From positions 1-9,374 of the forward strand of contig JAFQOY010000209.1 in assembly GCA_017412025.1 (NCBI GenBank): DNA of 9,374 nucleotides. Direction: 5' to 3'. Numbering within the stretch: position 1 is the first letter of the stretch; each line of letters begins with the position of its first letter. This DNA comes from Clostridia bacterium (GTDB taxonomy: Bacteria; Bacillota_A; Clostridia; Christensenellales; Aristaeellaceae). Positions 6,482-9,374 of this stretch are shown here, piece by piece. The notes below the pieces were generated by a model. That model saw nothing but the letters and a program-made list of their open reading frames with translations, ran no database searches and had not been told where the DNA came from. Made by a program: the position numbers and the translations under genes.

Positions 6482-7141
6482 ACGTATACAAAGGAATACC
6501 TTGACAGGATTGAAAGAGAACTGAACACGGCGGTGCTGTGCGACATTCTGGACGACATGGGCTATCGCCATCAGGCGATGGACGGACGCATCTGCCCGCT
6601 GGAGGAGGGCTATAAGCTGGTGGGCGTGGCGCGCACGGTGCTGGCCTATGACGTGCATGAGCAGCCGAAGGAGGCCTATGCGACGGAGATCGAGGCGGTG
6701 GATGCGCTTAAAGAGGGCGATATTGCGGTGGTGTCCAATCCCTCGTGCAGCAACGGCATCTGGGGCGAACTGATGACCAACGCGGCGATTGCGCGCGGCG
6801 CGCGCGGCGCGATCATCGACGGCGCGGTGCGAGACATCACGCAGATCAAGGCACTTTCGCCGCAGTTCCGGCTCTTTGCTGCCGGACGCAACCCGCTCGA
6901 CTCGAAGGGACGCTGTCTGGTGGCGGACTACGACTGCCCGATCGTCTGCGGCGGTGTGCGCGTGTGCGCGGGCGACCTGATCTTCGGCGATATCGACGGC
7001 ATCGTAGTCATACCGAGCGATGCGGCGGAAGCGTGCTTTGAAAAGGCATTTGAAAAGATTGCAGGGGAAAACCTCGTGCGCGAAGCGCTGCGCGGCGGCA
7101 TGCTGCTGAGGGACGCGTTCGCCAAGTACGGTATTCTGTAA
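6479..7141 (+). CDS. RraA family protein, HMG/CHA aldolase-like
   Basis: 220 residues, cytoplasmic. The core WGELMTNAAIARGARGAIID and the following GAVRD (residues 95-119) are the signature of the RraA / 4-hydroxy-4-methyl-2-oxoglutarate (HMG/CHA) aldolase fold. Class II pyruvate aldolases of this fold use a D-X20-R-D motif: the acidic residue and the RD pair place the divalent metal and the pyruvate carboxylate. Here the spacing is kept but the first residue is Glu: E97-X20-R118-D119. RraA proper inhibits RNase E and lacks the RD pair. Keeping R118-D119 argues for an aldolase or oxaloacetate-decarboxylase-like activity over RNase regulation, but the substrate is unknown. The C-terminal AFAKYGIL is common in Bacillota members. 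It follows yifB by 53 bases without a terminator or obvious promoter, so it is probably read through from yifB. No sugar- or aromatic-degradation neighbours are visible to suggest a pathway. Confidence 0.85.
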   Translation: MTYTKEYLDRIERELNTAVLCDILDDMGYRHQAMDGRICPLEEGYKLVGVARTVLAYDVHEQPKEAYATEIEAVDALKEGDIAVVSNPSCSNGIWGELMTNAAIARGARGAIIDGAVRDITQIKALSPQFRLFAAGRNPLDSKGRCLVADYDCPIVCGGVRVCAGDLIFGDIDGIVVIPSDAAEACFEKAFEKIAGENLVREALRGGMLLRDAFAKYGIL

Positions 7142-7183
7142 AGGATATGCCCCGAAGATCCGTGATGAAGGGATAATGATGAT

Positions 7184-7212
7184 GCGACAATGCGCCGATT
7201 CTGTGGTAAGAT
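7184..7212 (+). promoter_or_regulatory. Probable extended -10 promoter of the esterase gene
   Basis: GCGACA (7184-7189) is 17 bases before TAAGAT (7207-7212), and TGG at 7204-7206 supplies the TGn of an extended -10. Transcription would begin near 7219. Between that point and the GGAGAG ribosome site (7246-7251) lies a 5-bp hairpin, GGGCG/CGCCC (7226-7230/7235-7239). Confidence 0.5.
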
Positions 7213-7260
7213 AGGGGAAGCTTATGGGCGAAGGCGCCCGGAAACGGAGAGAGAAGCGAC

Positions 7261-8034
7261 ATGATAGAGAAACGCGATATCCTCTTTACCCCGGCAGGCG
7301 AGCTGCGCACGCTGCACATCTATCTGCCCGACGATTACGCATACAGCGGCAGGCATTATCCGGTGATGTACTTCTTTGACGGACACAATCTGTTTTCCGA
7401 TCAGGACGCGACGTACGGCAAGAGCTGGGGCCTGAAGGAATTCATGGACGGCTGGCACAAGGATCTGATCATCGTGGGCGTGACCTGCTCGATGACGGAC
7501 AGGCTCGTGGAATACTGCCCGTATCACTTTACGAAGGGCTTCCTTGGGGAAATCCGGGGCACGGGCGATGCGACGATGCGCTGGATGATTGAGGAGCTCA
7601 AGCCCATGATCGACCGTGAATACCGCACGATGCCGTTTCGTGAGTGCACGGCCATCGGCGGCGCGAGCATGGGCGGCCTGATGAGCCTGTATGCTGCGGT
7701 CAGATACAATATCTGGTTCTCCAAGGCGGCGTGCCTGTCGAGCACCATCGGCCCGTGCATGGAAGATTTCCGCGAGGATATCGCCGCCTGTGAAATTTCG
7801 CCCGACACGCGCGTGTACCTCTCCTGGGGCACGGAGGAGGGCGGCGGCTCCAAGCTCTATCCGCGCAACGATACCAATCATTCCATGGAGGGACGCAACC
7901 GCGATCTGGCGCAGCGCATGGAAGCCCATGGCGCGCTGACGCGCGTGTATGGTCAGCCCGGCGGCCATCACTGTGAGGCGGACTGGGAGAAACAGGTGCC
8001 GCAGTTTATGAATTTCCTGTGGTGCAACGGATAA
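7261..8034 (+). CDS. Esterase D-type alpha/beta hydrolase
   Basis: 257 residues with no signal peptide or membrane segment, so cytoplasmic. It fits the putative esterase (esterase D / Fes / IroE-like) family. There is an N-terminal beta strand LRTLHIYLPDDY (15-26) and the strand-turn YPVMYFFDGHNLF (33-45), which contributes an oxyanion-hole region. The nucleophile elbow IGGASMGGLMSLYA (132-145) is a GxSxG motif with Ser136. A C-terminal GGHHCEADW (234-242) holds the catalytic His (236 or 237). The catalytic acid is probably in the SWGTEEGGGS region or just after it, but I cannot assign it. The start ATG 7261 has GGAGAG nine bases upstream. The family cleaves ester bonds in varied molecules (acylated sugars, siderophores, S-formylglutathione), so the substrate cannot be named. 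The gene is adjacent to, but not obviously linked in function with, the RraA-like gene before it. Confidence 0.85.
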   Translation: MIEKRDILFTPAGELRTLHIYLPDDYAYSGRHYPVMYFFDGHNLFSDQDATYGKSWGLKEFMDGWHKDLIIVGVTCSMTDRLVEYCPYHFTKGFLGEIRGTGDATMRWMIEELKPMIDREYRTMPFRECTAIGGASMGGLMSLYAAVRYNIWFSKAACLSSTIGPCMEDFREDIAACEISPDTRVYLSWGTEEGGGSKLYPRNDTNHSMEGRNRDLAQRMEAHGALTRVYGQPGGHHCEADWEKQVPQFMNFLWCNG

Positions 8035-8040
8035 AAGAGC

Positions 8041-8069
8041 ATATATTGTCCGGTTCTTTCACATACTGT
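8041..8069 (+). promoter_or_regulatory. Candidate sigma-E-type (sporulation) promoter of the SpoIID-family gene
   Basis: ATATATT (8041-8047), then exactly 14 bases, then CATACTGT (8062-8069). The Bacillus sigma-E consensus is KMATATT, 14-15 bases, CATACAHT. The ATATT core, the spacing and CATAC-n-n-T agree; one -10 base and the two variable -35 bases differ. Transcription would begin near 8076, about 19 bases before the TTG start. No comparable sigma-A pair is seen here. Confidence 0.5.
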
Positions 8070-8110
8070 ATCCGTAAGAAGGAGATGGTATGGCTTGAAG
8101 AGAACCGGAC
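8048..8110 (+). other. 10-bp inverted repeat enclosing the SpoIID-family translation start
   Basis: GTCCGGTTCT (8048-8057) is the exact reverse complement of AGAACCGGAC (8101-8110). One T-G and one T-A pair extend it to 12 pairs (8048-8059/8099-8110). Inside, CATAC (8062-8066) can pair with GTATG (8088-8092), leaving AAGGAG (8079-8084) in the apical loop. TTTTT (8111-8115) follows the 3' arm. The structure can form only in transcripts started upstream of 8048. Confidence 0.5.
8079..8097 (+). promoter_or_regulatory. Ribosome binding site for a TTG start
   Basis: AAGGAG (8079-8084) lies 10 bases before TTG 8095. TTG is the only start codon that yields the complete lipoprotein signal peptide. 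The nearby ATG at 8085 is in another frame and the ATG at 8090 meets a stop after two codons. Confidence 0.7.
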
Positions 8111-9123
8111 TTTTTGCATTATCTGCGCTGCTTTTGTGCGCGATGCTCTCCGGCTGCGCCGCGCGCAGGCAGGATGCGGATTCGCCTGCGCTGCCGCGGC
8201 CGCAGAACACGACCGCCGCCCAGGCGAAGGCGAATGCGTCGCCCGGCAGGGCGGCGGCGGACCATGTGCCTTCGCGGCTTGCAAGAGATGCGCAGGGCGT
8301 GCCGGTGCTCAGCGTATACGACGTGAAGCAGAAAACGCTGGAAGAGCTCTCGGTAGAGGAATACCTGCCGGCAGTGCTGGCGGGCGAGATGGCAGGGGAC
8401 TGGCCGATGGAGGCGCTCAAGGCGCAGGCGATTCTGGCGCGGACGTTTGTGATGCAGTTTGTCTCCCAGAAGAAGTCGCGCTATGAAGGCGCAGACATCT
8501 CGACGGATATCGAGGAGGCGCAGGCCTATGACGCGCAGGGCGTCAACGACAGGATCCGCGAGGCTGTGAAAGAAACGAGAGGGCTTGTGCTCAACGCAGG
8601 CGGAGAGCTGCCGTATGCGTGGTTCCATGCGCATTCCGGCGGGCTGACGGCGCGCGCAAAGGAAGGGCTTGACTATGAGAAGGACGAGCCAGGTTATACG
8701 CAGTGCGTTGAGGGCATGGAAAACGGCGATGCGCCGCCGGAGGCCGCGCAGTGGGAAGCGGCGTTTACGATGGATGAGGTGATCGCGGCGGCGAGGGACG
8801 CGGGCGCGAAGGTGGAAAGCGTTGAGAGCATCGCCATCGGCCAGCGCGGAGAATCCGGCAGGGCGAAGACGCTGATGATTTCGGGCAAAGAGGTTTCTGC
8901 GCCGGCTTTCCGCATCGCCATCGGCTCGACGAAGATGCGCTCCTGCCTGCTGGAGAGTTTGCGCGTGGAGGATAATCAGGTGAAGATGCGCGGCAGGGGA
9001 TACGGCCACGGCGTGGGCATGAGCCAGTGGGGTGCTTATGCGATGGCGAAGGCGGGCAAAACGGCGGAAGAAATCGTGATGCATTACTTCGCCGGCGTGA
9101 CGCTTGAACGCGCGTGGGAATGA
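8095..9123 (+). CDS. SpoIID/LytB domain-containing lipoprotein (probable lytic transglycosylase)
   Basis: 342 residues. An N-terminal signal peptide MKRTGLFALSALLLCAMLSGC ends in a lipobox (LSGC, acylated Cys21). An Ala/Pro-rich linker to about residue 68 follows, then the SpoIID domain. SpoIID cuts glycan strands stripped of stem peptides and drives engulfment with SpoIIP and SpoIIM. Matching features are ELSVEEYLPAVLAGEMAGDWP (84-104) with the catalytic glutamate E98 in GEM, ALKAQAILARTF (107-118), a RGLVL segment (162-166), WFHAHSGG (176-183) with His178 and His180 in the metal-binding region, SGRAKTL (254-260), and GRGYGHGVGMSQWGAYAM (300-317). B. subtilis SpoIID is anchored by a helix; here a lipid anchor is predicted. 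It starts with TTG. The sigma-E-like promoter supports a sporulation role, but paralogues of this family also act in vegetative cells, so I leave the symbol blank. No terminator is visible after it. Confidence 0.9.
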   Translation: MKRTGLFALSALLLCAMLSGCAARRQDADSPALPRPQNTTAAQAKANASPGRAAADHVPSRLARDAQGVPVLSVYDVKQKTLEELSVEEYLPAVLAGEMAGDWPMEALKAQAILARTFVMQFVSQKKSRYEGADISTDIEEAQAYDAQGVNDRIREAVKETRGLVLNAGGELPYAWFHAHSGGLTARAKEGLDYEKDEPGYTQCVEGMENGDAPPEAAQWEAAFTMDEVIAAARDAGAKVESVESIAIGQRGESGRAKTLMISGKEVSAPAFRIAIGSTKMRSCLLESLRVEDNQVKMRGRGYGHGVGMSQWGAYAMAKAGKTAEEIVMHYFAGVTLERAWE

Positions 9124-9171
9124 CCTGATACGGAAAACAAACGCGAAAAGAGAAAAAACTAAAAAAAGGTG

Positions 9172-9200
9172 TTGACTTTTGCGTTGCCCCGATGTATAAT
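9172..9200 (+). promoter_or_regulatory. Strong sigma-A promoter of tRNA-Ala with UP-like A-tracts
   Basis: TTGACT (9172-9177) and TATAAT (9195-9200) are 17 bases apart, placing the start near 9207 and a leader of about seven bases before the tRNA. Directly upstream (9149-9168) lie A-tracts (AAAAAA and AAAAAAA) at about -40 to -60, like an UP element. It also drives expression in an otherwise AT-rich gap of 90 bases after the SpoIID-family gene. Confidence 0.92.
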
Positions 9201-9213
9201 ACATAACGTTGAC

Positions 9214-9286
9214 GGGGCATTAGCGCAGTTGGTAGCGCGTTTGAATGGCATTCAAAAGGTCAGGGGTTCGACTCCCCTATGCTCCA
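9214..9286 (+). tRNA. tRNA-Ala (anticodon GGC)
   Basis: A full cloverleaf of 73 bases. Acceptor GGGGCAT (9214-9220) pairs with ATGCTCC (9279-9285) and includes the G3-U70 wobble (9216/9283), the identity element for alanyl-tRNA synthetase. The D stem is GCGC/GCGC (9223-9226/9235-9238). The anticodon stem is TTTGA/TCAAA around the loop ATGGCAT, with anticodon GGC at 9247-9249. The T stem is AGGGG/CCCCT with loop TTCGACT. The discriminator is A9286. The next bases are CT, so CCA is not encoded and must be added by nucleotidyltransferase. It reads GCC and GCU codons; GCC is consistent with a GC-rich host. Confidence 0.97.
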
Positions 9287-9290
9287 CTGA

Positions 9291-9316
9291 AACCTCAGTG
9301 AAAGCTGAGGTTCTTT
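9291..9316 (+). terminator. Hairpin just downstream of the tRNA (weak terminator or processing signal)
   Basis: AACCTCAG (9291-9298) pairs perfectly with CTGAGGTT (9305-9312), an 8-bp stem with a 6-base loop, followed by the poor T-tract CTTT. It begins 5 bases after the tRNA 3' end. It may weakly terminate or may act in 3' trimming of the tRNA precursor. Confidence 0.45.
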
Positions 9317-9326
9317 GGTACTATTA

Positions 9327-9370
9327 AAGCACAAACTCTATCAAACCAGATAGGGGTTGTGCTTGTTTTT
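9327..9370 (+). terminator. Strong intrinsic terminator downstream of tRNA-Ala
   Basis: The arm at 9327-9342 pairs with 9349-9364, giving fifteen pairs including one U-G, with one A-G mismatch, around the loop AAACCA (9343-9348). GTTTTTATTA follows. A long stem plus T5 makes this a convincing rho-independent terminator, closing the tRNA transcript. Confidence 0.9.
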
Positions 9371-9374
9371 ATTA

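Noticed and set aside
4848..6491. 547-codon reverse-strand ORF covering yifB
   Set aside because: Composition is His/Arg/Ala rich with no motif, and it is fully antisense to a gene with intact Walker motifs; shadow frame.
7224..7377. Small ORF starting ATG 7224 with AGGGGA before it, overlapping the esterase start
   Set aside because: About 50 codons of Arg-rich sequence in another frame; the predicted transcription start lies at or after its ribosome site, so it is probably chance.
8019..8486. 155-codon + frame overlapping the SpoIID-family gene
   Set aside because: Low-complexity Arg/Gly/Ala translation without a domain; the overlapping TTG frame has a lipoprotein signal and all SpoIID motifs.
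1..9374. CRISPR array, insertion sequence, toxin-antitoxin, riboswitch or phage-defence genes
   Set aside because: I looked for regular spaced repeats, transposase motifs, conserved riboswitch cores and paired small ORFs on both strands and saw none.

Overview
The window reads as chromosomal DNA from a GC-rich member of the Clostridia (Bacillota). The reasons are a small FeoB-associated cysteine-rich protein, a DUF1292 protein, a SpoIID/LytB-domain lipoprotein, purine-rich Shine-Dalgarno sites (GGAGG type), short intrinsic terminators, and a tRNA without an encoded CCA. I cannot name the genus. All nine protein genes and the one tRNA lie on the + strand, and no reverse-strand gene is convincing. 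No gene-free stretch exceeds about 220 bases.

Region 1 (1-2241) is a metal-uptake cluster. It holds the C-terminal half of the ferrous iron transporter FeoB (cut by the window edge), a 66-residue FeoB-associated Cys-rich membrane protein, and a GufA-type ZIP divalent-metal transporter. The gaps are 32 and 71 bases with no terminator visible, so co-transcription is likely. Region 2 (2280-2709) is a self-contained unit: promoter, short leader hairpin, a very acidic DUF1292 protein and an intrinsic terminator. Region 3 (2710-2887) is intergenic and carries a REP-like palindromic repeat.

Region 4 (2888-7141) holds uvrC (nucleotide excision repair nuclease), whose terminator hairpin has the stop codon in its loop. 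It is followed by a yifB/comM-type AAA ATPase with its own weak promoter and a RraA/HMG-aldolase-like protein probably read with it. Region 5 (7184-9123) holds a cytoplasmic esterase-D-type hydrolase behind a plausible extended -10 promoter. After it comes a TTG-started SpoIID/LytB-domain lipoprotein whose upstream region resembles a sporulation sigma-E promoter and carries a 10-bp inverted repeat around the translation start. Region 6 (9124-9374) is AT-rich and holds a strong sigma-A promoter, tRNA-Ala(GGC) with the G3-U70 identity pair, and two hairpins, the second a strong terminator.

Most of the window is ordinary core genome. The observations most worth checking are the sigma-E-like promoter plus inverted repeat at the SpoIID-family gene, the ZIP transporter attached to the feo genes, and the palindromic repeat upstream of uvrC. 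I did not find a convincing new multi-gene system.
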